Part shown: piece by piece, positions 7,942-15,217 of the stretch
Layout of the letters: every line of letters begins with the position of its first letter
Position numbering within the stretch: position 1 is the first letter of the stretch
Source: Dyella ginsengisoli LA-4
Lineage (GTDB): Bacteria > Pseudomonadota > Gammaproteobacteria > Xanthomonadales > Rhodanobacteraceae
DNA length: 64,000 nucleotides
Direction of reading: 5' to 3'
Assembly: GCF_000334915.1 (NCBI RefSeq)
Contig: NZ_AMSF01000024.1
Span: forward strand, 1 to 64,000
Position numbers and translations under genes: made by a program
The notes under the pieces: generated by a model
What the model saw: the letters and a program-made list of their open reading frames with translations, nothing else
Told to the model about the DNA's origin: nothing
The model's database searches: none

Positions 7942-10335
7942 TCAGCCATGCGGCGGCGGGAACGACGGTGGCTCGCCCGCATCACCCGCGCCCCAGCGCG
8001 TATTCGCCTTGCTGCCGAGCACGTAATGCAGCGTGCCGCCATGCCCGACCAGCGAAGTGGTCAGCCAAGGTTTGTCGTGCGCCTGTCCATCGACGGTGAG
8101 CGACTGCACGAACGGCGTGGAGGCCGAGGCGCCGGGCGCGTCGATGGTGACGTCGCCGCCGCTGCCGTGGATCACCGCATGCGGGAACAGCGGGCTGCCC
8201 AGCACCAGCTCGGCGCGGCCGGGAATCTCCGGGTACATGCCGAGCGCGGCCCACACGTACCAGGACGACATCTCGCCCAGGTCGTCGTTGCCGGGAATGC
8301 CGTCGGGCGCGTTCTTCCAGATCGTGTTGGTGACGATGCGCACCGCTTCCTGGGTCTTCCACGGCTGGCCGGTGTAGTCGTACAGCCAGGGCGTGGCGAC
8401 CGAGGGCTCGTTGTCGAGCTCGGCGTGCAGCGGACCGGCATGGGTCAGCGCCCACTGGCCGTCAGGGGTGTGGAAGAACGTATCCAGCCGCTTCGTCGCG
8501 ACGGCCTTGCCACCGAGCGTGTCGAGCAGGCCGTGCACGTCGTACGGCACCATCCACAGATACACCGAAGCACTGCCTTCGACGAAGCCGTCGTCGGTGT
8601 CCGGGGTGAACTTCGGCCAGCTGCCGTCGGCGTTGCGGTTCTGGATGTAGCCGCCTTCCGGCGTCGCCTTGGGGTTGAACAGGTTGCGCCAGTAGCCGGC
8701 ACGGGTCAGGAACTGCGCCTGGCCCCTGGCATCGCCGGCAAGACGGGCCAGTTCGGACAGCGCGAAGTCGGCGGTGGTCTCCTCCAGCGTCTCGCCCGCG
8801 CCGCCCCAGGCGTGCGACTGGCTGGCGATGTAGTGCAGCTTCAGCCACTGGTCGAGCGAGGGGCGCTCGCCCGCGCATTCGACGTTGCAGCCGGCGTCGG
8901 AGAGATCGTGGGCGGTGACCACGGTGGCCGCCTTCTTCAGCGACGCATAGGCGCCGGCGAGGTCGAAGTCGTGGCCACCGAAGGCATGGATATCGGCCAG
9001 CGCCGGCACGGCGGGGTCGCCGCTCATCACGTGGGTGCCGCCGGAGTTGTGGGTCCAGCGGTCCCACTCGCCGTGGTTCTGCTTGGCCTGGTTGTACAGC
9101 GACTGCGCGATGTCGCTGCCGCGCTCGGGATCGAGCCAGGTGACCAGCTGCAGATGCGAGCGGTAGATGTCCCAGCCGGAGAAGTTGGCGTACTGCATCT
9201 CCTGCGTGCCTTCGACCGTGTGCGTCTTCTGGTCGAAACCGCGGTACTGGCCGTTGACGTCGCTGTAGACGTTGGGATGCATCATCACGTGGTACAGCGC
9301 GGTATAGAAGGTGGTGCGCTGGTCCGGCGTGCCGCCGTCGATGGCGATCCGGCCGAGGTCCTGGTTCCAGGCCCGGGTGGCCTCTTCGCGGACGGTGGCA
9401 AAGGTGGTGCCCCTGGGGATCTCCGCGTGCAGGTTGGCGCGGGCGTTGGCCAGGCTGACGTAGGAAATGCCCACGCGCACGCCAACCCTGGCGCCCTTGT
9501 CGCCGAAGTCGATCCACGCGCCCGAGCCCTTGCCGTCGGGGAAGAAGCCCTTCCTGCCGTAGGTGGTGCCGCCGCGGGCCGCACGCGCGCCCTTGTGCAC
9601 GGTGCCGTCCGCCCAGGTGCCGCCGGCGCTGAACGGCTGGTCGAATTCGGCGACGAAGTACAGCGTGTAGTAGCTCTTGCGGTCGGCCTTGGCGAGGTAG
9701 CCGCAGAAGTTGCCGCTGGTGACCGAGCCGGTGACGGTGCGGGTGGCCGGGTCGACCGAGACGCGTGCGTCGCTGGAGCCGACCTCGGAGTCGGAGGTGC
9801 GGATCAGCAGATGGGCGGGCTTGCCGGCCGGGAAGTCGATGTCGGCCATGCCGCTGCGCATCGCGGCGGTCAGCGCCACGGTACTGCCGTTGGCCAGTTT
9901 CACCCGGTAGTAGCCGGTCCGGGCGGCCTCGTCGGCGTGGCTGAAGTCGCTGGCGTAGAGGCTGTCGGTGGCGTCGGCGGACGGCGAGCGGGTCACCGCC
10001 GTGGTGATCGGCATGAACGGGATGTCGCCGCTGGCGCCGGCGCAGCCGGTGCCGGACAGATGGGTCAGCGCGAAGCCGCGGATACGGGGATGGTCGTAGG
10101 CATAGCCGCCCGGCGCGGTGGTGCGGTTGTGCTTGCCGCGGGTGGTTTCCGGACTCCACTGCAGCATGCCGAACGGCCGCATGGCGCCGGGGAAGGTGTT
10201 GCCGCCGTGGCTGCTGCCGATCAGCGGATTGACCGCCCCGGCGGGCGAAGGCAGGGCCGTGCCGGCCAGTGCGGACGAGGCCGCCAGCAGCAGGGGGACG
10301 AGGACGGACAGGCGGGGAGCAGGGACGCGCGACAT
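7942..10335 (-). CDS. GH92 family alpha-mannosidase, exported (copy 1)
   Basis: A 797-residue exo-acting calcium-dependent alpha-mannosidase of glycoside hydrolase family 92. The signal peptide MSRVPAPRLSVLVPLLLAAS is followed at once by the family's N-terminal signature NPLIGSSHGGNTFPGA and FGMLQWSPET. Other family landmarks are GFALTHLSGTGC, SGWDIYRSHLQL, GGHDFDLAG and the C-terminal NDDLGEMSSWYVW. It acts outside the cytoplasm to release mannose from mannan or glycoprotein N-glycans. It is last in the minus-strand run LacI-permease-kinase-isomerase-GH92, 139 bases after the isomerase gene with a strong hairpin between. Confidence 0.93.
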   Translation of the reverse strand: MSRVPAPRLSVLVPLLLAASSALAGTALPSPAGAVNPLIGSSHGGNTFPGAMRPFGMLQWSPETTRGKHNRTTAPGGYAYDHPRIRGFALTHLSGTGCAGASGDIPFMPITTAVTRSPSADATDSLYASDFSHADEAARTGYYRVKLANGSTVALTAAMRSGMADIDFPAGKPAHLLIRTSDSEVGSSDARVSVDPATRTVTGSVTSGNFCGYLAKADRKSYYTLYFVAEFDQPFSAGGTWADGTVHKGARAARGGTTYGRKGFFPDGKGSGAWIDFGDKGARVGVRVGISYVSLANARANLHAEIPRGTTFATVREEATRAWNQDLGRIAIDGGTPDQRTTFYTALYHVMMHPNVYSDVNGQYRGFDQKTHTVEGTQEMQYANFSGWDIYRSHLQLVTWLDPERGSDIAQSLYNQAKQNHGEWDRWTHNSGGTHVMSGDPAVPALADIHAFGGHDFDLAGAYASLKKAATVVTAHDLSDAGCNVECAGERPSLDQWLKLHYIASQSHAWGGAGETLEETTADFALSELARLAGDARGQAQFLTRAGYWRNLFNPKATPEGGYIQNRNADGSWPKFTPDTDDGFVEGSASVYLWMVPYDVHGLLDTLGGKAVATKRLDTFFHTPDGQWALTHAGPLHAELDNEPSVATPWLYDYTGQPWKTQEAVRIVTNTIWKNAPDGIPGNDDLGEMSSWYVWAALGMYPEIPGRAELVLGSPLFPHAVIHGSGGDVTIDAPGASASTPFVQSLTVDGQAHDKPWLTTSLVGHGGTLHYVLGSKANTRWGAGDAGEPPSFPPPHG

Positions 10336-10437
10336 GCAGACTCCGGTCGTGAGAGTCCGACGCGGACCGCTCCTGCGATGCCACGCGGGACAGACTGCGG
10401 ATGCGGACCGGTTCCTGCCCGGCCCGCGCGGGGGAGT

Positions 10438-10461
10438 GGCGGCCGGTACGAGCCGGCCGCC
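10438..10461 (-). other. Intercistronic hairpin between isomerase and GH92 genes
   Basis: GGCGGCCGG and CCGGCCGCC form a perfect 9-bp stem around TACGAG. No T-run follows on either strand, so it more likely marks an mRNA processing or stability element, or a partial terminator, than a full stop. Confidence 0.45.
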
Positions 10462-10474
10462 GGGGTTCCGTGGA

Positions 10475-11686
10475 TCAGCCGGTCAGCAGCGCCAGCACTT
10501 CGTGGCACGCGCCCATGGTGTGGTAGTCGGTCTTGCCGGCCGGGCTCTTCTCGTCGTCGATCTTGCGGTTGTCCTGGGTGAGGATCCGGTACCAGGCGCC
10601 GTAGGTGTGGTCGATCATGTGCTGCCAGCTGTAGCGCCAGATCTTCTCGTAGACCTCGCGGTAGCCGGCGTCGCCGGTGCGGTCCTCGAGCAGCGCGGCA
10701 GCGGCCAGCGACTCGGCCTGCACCCAGAAGTACTTCTCGCCGTCGCAGACGCTGCCGTCCGGCGCGAAGCCGTAGCAGATGCCGCCGTTCACTTCGTCCC
10801 AGGCAGCGGCCAGCGCGCGGTCGAACAGCTCCTTCGCTTTCGGCACCAGCCAGTCCTGCCCGGTGCCGCGCTCGCGCAGCAGCGGATCCATGATCAGCAG
10901 CAGCTTGGCCCACTCGGTCTGGTGGCCGGGCTGGAAGCCCCACGGCTTGAACAGGTTCTTCGGGTCGTCCTTGTTGAACTCCCAGTCGATGTTCCACGCC
11001 GTGTCGTAGTGCTCCCACACCAGGCCGCCGGCCTTGGCCGCCTGGCGGCGGGTCATGTGGTCGGCCAGGGTCAGCGCGCGGTCGAGATAGCGCGGCTCGC
11101 GGGTGGCCTGGTAGGCGGCGATCATCGCCTCGCACATGTGCATGTTGGCGTTCTGGCCGCGGTAGGGCGAAAAGTGCCAGTCGGCATCCGCCTCGTCGCG
11201 GTACAGGCCCGCGTCGGCGTCCCAGTAGCGGGCTTCGAGCAGGTCCCAGGTCTCGTCCATCCAGGCCCGGGCTTCGTCGATGCCGGCCTTCACCGCCGTG
11301 GCGTAGGCCAGCAGCACGAAGGCCACGCCGTAGGCCTGGTTGGAGCTGTCTTCCGGCCGACCGTCGCGGATCGTCCAGTGATAACCGCCGTTGGCGTTGT
11401 TGCGATGGACCTCGCGCAGGTAGCGCAGGCCGTGCCGGGTGGCGTCGAGATAGTCCGGATCACCGAAGGCCAGCCACGCCATCGCGTAGTTGAAGACGAA
11501 GCGGGTGCTGCTCACCAGGTGGCGATGGCTGCGGTCGTAGATCGTGCCGTCGTCCCTGAAATACTGGAAGAAGCCGCCGGCGGGGTCGATCGCACGGGGG
11601 TGGTAGAACGCCATCGTCTGCTCGATGTGGCTGCGCAGGAAGTCGGGCGAGCGGAAGTCGGGGAAGGGGGGCGTGGTGTCGCTCAT
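10475..11686 (-). CDS. AGE family sugar epimerase/isomerase (probable mannose isomerase)
   Basis: A 403-residue cytoplasmic protein of the N-acylglucosamine 2-epimerase superfamily, an (alpha/alpha)6 barrel. Family-type segments include IDPAGGFFQYFRDDG, SSTRFVFNYAMAW, YHWTIRDGRPEDSS and HQTEWAKLLLIMD. Family members interconvert mannose and fructose, glucose and mannose epimers, or N-acylhexosamines. The fructokinase-like partner and the mannosidases favour mannose to fructose isomerisation (inference). The ATG at 11686 overlaps the kinase stop codon (ATGA). An in-frame ATG at 11761 would lie inside the kinase gene and is rejected. Confidence 0.85.
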   Translation of the reverse strand: MSDTTPPFPDFRSPDFLRSHIEQTMAFYHPRAIDPAGGFFQYFRDDGTIYDRSHRHLVSSTRFVFNYAMAWLAFGDPDYLDATRHGLRYLREVHRNNANGGYHWTIRDGRPEDSSNQAYGVAFVLLAYATAVKAGIDEARAWMDETWDLLEARYWDADAGLYRDEADADWHFSPYRGQNANMHMCEAMIAAYQATREPRYLDRALTLADHMTRRQAAKAGGLVWEHYDTAWNIDWEFNKDDPKNLFKPWGFQPGHQTEWAKLLLIMDPLLRERGTGQDWLVPKAKELFDRALAAAWDEVNGGICYGFAPDGSVCDGEKYFWVQAESLAAAALLEDRTGDAGYREVYEKIWRYSWQHMIDHTYGAWYRILTQDNRKIDDEKSPAGKTDYHTMGACHEVLALLTG

Positions 11687-12660
11687 GCGTGGGCATCCAT
11701 GAAAGCGCGGGCTTCGGCGTCGCTGGGCATGGCGGTGAACGAGCCCTGGCGGGATGCACACAGTGCCCCGCAGGCCGCCGCGTAGCGCAGCACTTCATGC
11801 AGGTAGGGCAGCTTGCCGACCAGGCGGTCGAGCATCCCGGCGTGGTTGTCGAGTTCGGCCAGCCGGCACAGCAGGCCGCCGACGAAGGCGTCGCCAGCGC
11901 CGGTGCTGTCGACGGTGTCGACCGCATAGGCGGGTAGTTCGCCCTCGGCATCGGGGTGGAACCAGCGCATCGCGCGCGGCCCATCGGTGACCACCAGCAG
12001 CCGGGTGCGGCCGCGCCACAGGCGGTCGAGCGTCGCCTCCTCGCCGTCGACCGCCAGCCAGGCCAGTTCCTCGGCGCTGAGCTTCACCACATCCGCCAGG
12101 TGCAGCACCGGCCAGACATGATCCAGTGGATCGCGTCCGGACGACCACAGCGCCGGACGCAGGTTGAGATCGAAGCTCACCAGTGCACCCGCGCGGTGGG
12201 CGCGCTGCATGCCCTCCAGCGTGGCCGCGGCGATTCCCGCCTCGGTGAGGCTGTTGGAGCACACGTGGAACACGCCGAGTCCGTCGAAGGTGCGATCGCG
12301 GAAGTGCTGAGCGCGGAACAACAGGTCCGCCGCCGGTGGCCGGTAGAAACTGAAGCTGCGCTCGCCCGCGGCATCCAGCGTGACGAACGCCAGCGCGGTG
12401 TTCGCCTCGCCGGTGCGCACCACGTCGTCGGTGCCCACGCCGGCCTCGCGCAGGTGCGCGAGGAGGAAGTCGCCGAAGCGGTCTTCGCCGAGCATGCCGG
12501 CGAAGCGTGCGCCCGCGCCCAGTCGGGCGGCGGCGACCGCCACGTTGGCCGGTGCGCCGCCGGCGAACGGCACGAAATGGCGGGCGAAGCCGTGGTCGTC
12601 ACGGCCTTCGCCGTGAAAATCGATCAGCGCTTCGCCGAAGCACAGGACGGGGCGACTCAT
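11683..12660 (-). CDS. PfkB family carbohydrate kinase, probable fructokinase
   Basis: A 325-residue ribokinase-fold kinase. The N-terminus CFGEALIDFHG and the glycine motif FAGGAPANVAVAAARLG match the PfkB first signature. DTVDSTGAGDAFVGGLL near residue 250 is the second signature, containing the catalytic aspartate and anion hole. Overall the sequence resembles bacterial fructokinases. It would phosphorylate the ketose made by the adjacent isomerase, feeding fructose-6-phosphate to central metabolism. It lies 10 bases after the permease gene and overlaps the isomerase start, so translation is likely coupled. Confidence 0.88.
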   Translation of the reverse strand: MSRPVLCFGEALIDFHGEGRDDHGFARHFVPFAGGAPANVAVAAARLGAGARFAGMLGEDRFGDFLLAHLREAGVGTDDVVRTGEANTALAFVTLDAAGERSFSFYRPPAADLLFRAQHFRDRTFDGLGVFHVCSNSLTEAGIAAATLEGMQRAHRAGALVSFDLNLRPALWSSGRDPLDHVWPVLHLADVVKLSAEELAWLAVDGEEATLDRLWRGRTRLLVVTDGPRAMRWFHPDAEGELPAYAVDTVDSTGAGDAFVGGLLCRLAELDNHAGMLDRLVGKLPYLHEVLRYAAACGALCASRQGSFTAMPSDAEARAFMDAHA

Positions 12661-12670
12661 GGCATCCGCC

Positions 12671-13999
12671 TCATGCGTGAGGGGCCATGGGTGCGTTGTC
12701 CCGCACGCGCGAACCGGACGCGCCGTAGAACACGATGTACGCGTAGCAGAGCAGCGGTAGCACGAAGGCGTGCTGCAGTCCGAAGCGGTCGGCCAGCACG
12801 CCCTGCACCCACGGTACGATCGCGCCGCCGACGATGGCCATGATCAGCAGGCTCGAGGCCTTGCTGGTCATCGGTCCGAGCCGCTCGATGCCGAGCGCGA
12901 AGATGGTCGGGAACATGATCGAGTTGAACAGGCCGACAGCGATCACGCTGTACATCGCCACGTTGCCATGGCTCATCATCGTGGTCAGCACCAGCAGCAT
13001 GTTCACCGAGGCGAACGCGGCCAGCAGCTTGCGCGGAGACATCGTCGCCATCAGTCCGGAGCCGATGAAACGGCCGATCATGGCGCCGCCCCAGTAGTAG
13101 GAGACGTACTTGGCTGCTTCCTGCTCGCTCATGTGGCCGATGTCCGGCATCGACAGGTAGTTGACCATGAAGCTGCCCAGCGACACCTCGGCGCCGACGT
13201 AGCAGAAGATCGCGATGACGCCGAACAGCACATGCGGATGGCGCAGTACCTCGGCGAAGCTGTGGCGGTCGTGGTCGCCCTTGTCGGTGGCCTCGGTCAG
13301 CGCAGGCAGGCGGAATGCCCACACGAACAGCGCCAGCAGGAACAGCACCACGGCGAGCCCGACGTACGGTCCCTGCACCGCGTGTGCCTGCTGCGCCTGG
13401 TAGGCGAGCTGGTCGGCCGGCGCCATGGCGGCGAGTTCCGTCGGCGTCTTCACCACGCCGGAAAGGATCAGCATGCCGCCGAACCAGGGGGCGAGGAAGG
13501 TGCCGAAGGAATTCAGTGCCTGGGCCAGGGTGAGCCGGCTGGAACTGGTTTTCTCCGGACCGAGCAGTGCGACGTATGGGTTGGCCGCCACCTGCAGCAC
13601 GGTGATGCCGGTGGCCAGCACGAACAGTGCGCCGAGGAACGCCGGGTACGAGTGCTGTCCGGCGGCGGGCCAGAAGCCCAGTGCACCGACGCCGGCGATC
13701 GCCAGGCCGGCCACGATGCCCTTCTTGTAACCAAGACCGGCGACCAGTTTGCCGGCCGGCAGTGCCATCAGGAAGTAGGCGCCGAAGAAGGTGAACTGCA
13801 CCAGCATCACCTGGGCATAGCTCAACTGGAAGATCGACTTCAGGTGCGGGATCAGGATGTCGTTGAGGCAGGTCAGGAAGCCCCACATGAAGAAGATGAC
13901 GGTGAGCACCACCATCGCCATGGGGTAGTCGGTGTAGCGGCCGCTGCCGGACGGAGAGGAAGGCGAGCGCGGAGAAGACATGGGTGAGGCGAGTGCCAT
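12671..13999 (-). CDS. FucP/GluP-family sugar:H+ symporter (MFS)
   Basis: A 442-residue inner-membrane transporter with about 12 predicted helices. The first helix carries the FucP-family segment FFMWGFLTCLNDILIPHLK, whose N-D-I-L-I-P-H-L core typifies L-fucose and glucose/galactose symporters. Its position in the mannoside operon suggests that it imports mannose released by the GH92 enzymes (inference). The N-terminus is Ser/Pro-rich; ATG codons at 13999 and 13981 are both possible and neither has a strong ribosome binding site. The gene begins 31 bases after the LacI-family gene. Confidence 0.9.
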   Translation of the reverse strand: MALASPMSSPRSPSSPSGSGRYTDYPMAMVVLTVIFFMWGFLTCLNDILIPHLKSIFQLSYAQVMLVQFTFFGAYFLMALPAGKLVAGLGYKKGIVAGLAIAGVGALGFWPAAGQHSYPAFLGALFVLATGITVLQVAANPYVALLGPEKTSSSRLTLAQALNSFGTFLAPWFGGMLILSGVVKTPTELAAMAPADQLAYQAQQAHAVQGPYVGLAVVLFLLALFVWAFRLPALTEATDKGDHDRHSFAEVLRHPHVLFGVIAIFCYVGAEVSLGSFMVNYLSMPDIGHMSEQEAAKYVSYYWGGAMIGRFIGSGLMATMSPRKLLAAFASVNMLLVLTTMMSHGNVAMYSVIAVGLFNSIMFPTIFALGIERLGPMTSKASSLLIMAIVGGAIVPWVQGVLADRFGLQHAFVLPLLCYAYIVFYGASGSRVRDNAPMAPHA

Positions 14000-14030
14000 G
14001 ACGGATTCCGTTGGGAGGAAAGAGAGCGGC

Positions 14031-15086
14031 TCAGGCCGCCAGTGGTGGGCAGCTGCTGGTGCGGACGATCAGCTCGACCGGGACGATCGTGCGTTCGCCG
14101 CGCTCCTGCGGGTGCTCCAGGCGGGCCAGCAGCAGGCGGGCGGCCTGGCGGCCGCGCTCGCGTGGGGCGGTGGAGATGGTGGTGAGCGAGGGCGAGACCA
14201 TGGCGGCTTCGCCGATGTTGTCGAAGCCGGTCAGCGCGAAATTGCGGCCGGGCTGCAGGCCTCGCTGGCCAAGGCCGAGCATCAGGCCGAGCGCGACCGC
14301 GTCGTTGTAGCAGACCGCGGCGGTGGGCGCCGGGTCGCTGGCGAACAGAGCATCGCAGGCGCGTGCGGCATCCAGTCGGGTCGGCGCACTCTCGACCAGA
14401 TAGTCCTTGGGCACCTTGAGCCTGGCGCGCTTCATCGCCTTCATGAAACCGGCGCGGCGCTGCTGGCAGGAGCTTGATTGCGCGTGGCCGCCGAAGAAGG
14501 CGATGCGGCGGTGCCCCTGCTCGATCAGGTGCATGGTGGCGAGCTCGGCACCGTGCGCGTTGTCCAGCATCAGCCGGTCCCAGTGGGCGGACTCCGGCAG
14601 GTCGCCACCCAGTTCGCGGTTGAACAGCAGCACCGGCATCTGCGGCCCCAATGACTCCATCACGCGGGAGGCATCGCTGCCCTCGGCCGGCGACAGGATG
14701 ATGCCGCCGGGGCCATGCTCGATCAGCGAGCTGAGTACCGCCTGCTGGCGCTCCGGCGACTCGCCGGTACTGCCGAGCAGGGTCACGAAGCCGGCTGCGC
14801 CGACCTCCTCGTCGACGCCTGCCGCGAACTCGGCGAAGAACGGATTGGCCAGGTCGTTGAGCACCAGTGCGATGCTTGACGAGGTGCGCTTGCGCAGATT
14901 GGCTGCTGCCCGGTTGTAGATATAGCCTTGCCGCTGCAGTTCGGCCTGCACCCGTTCACGCGTGTGACGGTTGACCAGTGGACTGTTGCGCAGCACCAGC
15001 GAGACGGTGGCCCGCGAGACATCGCAGGCAGCGGCGATGTCGATGAGCGTGACCTTGCGGCGAATCGGGGCGTGGGTGCTGGGCAT
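14031..15086 (-). CDS. LacI family transcriptional regulator of the mannoside locus
   Basis: A 351-residue repressor-type protein. The N-terminal helix-turn-helix VTLIDIAAACDVSRATVSLV and hinge helix region (YIYNRAAANLRKR) are followed by a periplasmic-binding-protein-like sensor domain (SIALVLNDLANPFFAEFA through PAERGRQAARLL-type C-terminus). I start it at the ATG at 15086; an upstream ATG at 15158 would add 24 basic residues not usual in the family. It is first in the minus-strand operon and faces a divergent GH92 gene. The palindrome at 15191-15206 is a candidate target. The inducer is probably mannose or a mannoside (inference). Confidence 0.9.
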   Translation of the reverse strand: MPSTHAPIRRKVTLIDIAAACDVSRATVSLVLRNSPLVNRHTRERVQAELQRQGYIYNRAAANLRKRTSSSIALVLNDLANPFFAEFAAGVDEEVGAAGFVTLLGSTGESPERQQAVLSSLIEHGPGGIILSPAEGSDASRVMESLGPQMPVLLFNRELGGDLPESAHWDRLMLDNAHGAELATMHLIEQGHRRIAFFGGHAQSSSCQQRRAGFMKAMKRARLKVPKDYLVESAPTRLDAARACDALFASDPAPTAAVCYNDAVALGLMLGLGQRGLQPGRNFALTGFDNIGEAAMVSPSLTTISTAPRERGRQAARLLLARLEHPQERGERTIVPVELIVRTSSCPPLAA

Positions 15087-15190
15087 GGGCGCAATCAGCT
15101 GCAAAACGGTTCGAATGTACCTGCAACGGCGCGGGTGCGCCCTCCGGCGCTGCAGCATGCGGCGACCGGCCGGGGGATGATAGCGTTATT

Positions 15191-15206
15191 TTTAGAACGA
15201 TCTAAA
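15191..15206. promoter_or_regulatory. Candidate LacI-family operator
   Basis: TTTAGAACGATCTAAA is a 16-bp palindrome apart from one mismatched pair flanking its central CG. A central CG is typical of LacI-family operators. It sits between the divergent regulator and the second GH92 gene, ending 11 bases before the GH92 start, where a bound repressor would block transcription. Confidence 0.6.
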
Positions 15207-15217
15207 TGGGGCATGTC

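Noticed and set aside
5784-10581. Long plus-strand frames opposite the M1 peptidase and GH92 genes
   Set aside because: They mirror the coding strand's third-position bias and contain only low-complexity Arg/Gly/Val-rich sequence.
15101-15117. A possible second LacI operator near AAAACGGTTCGAA
   Set aside because: Only the central six bases are palindromic and it does not match the better site at 15191-15206.
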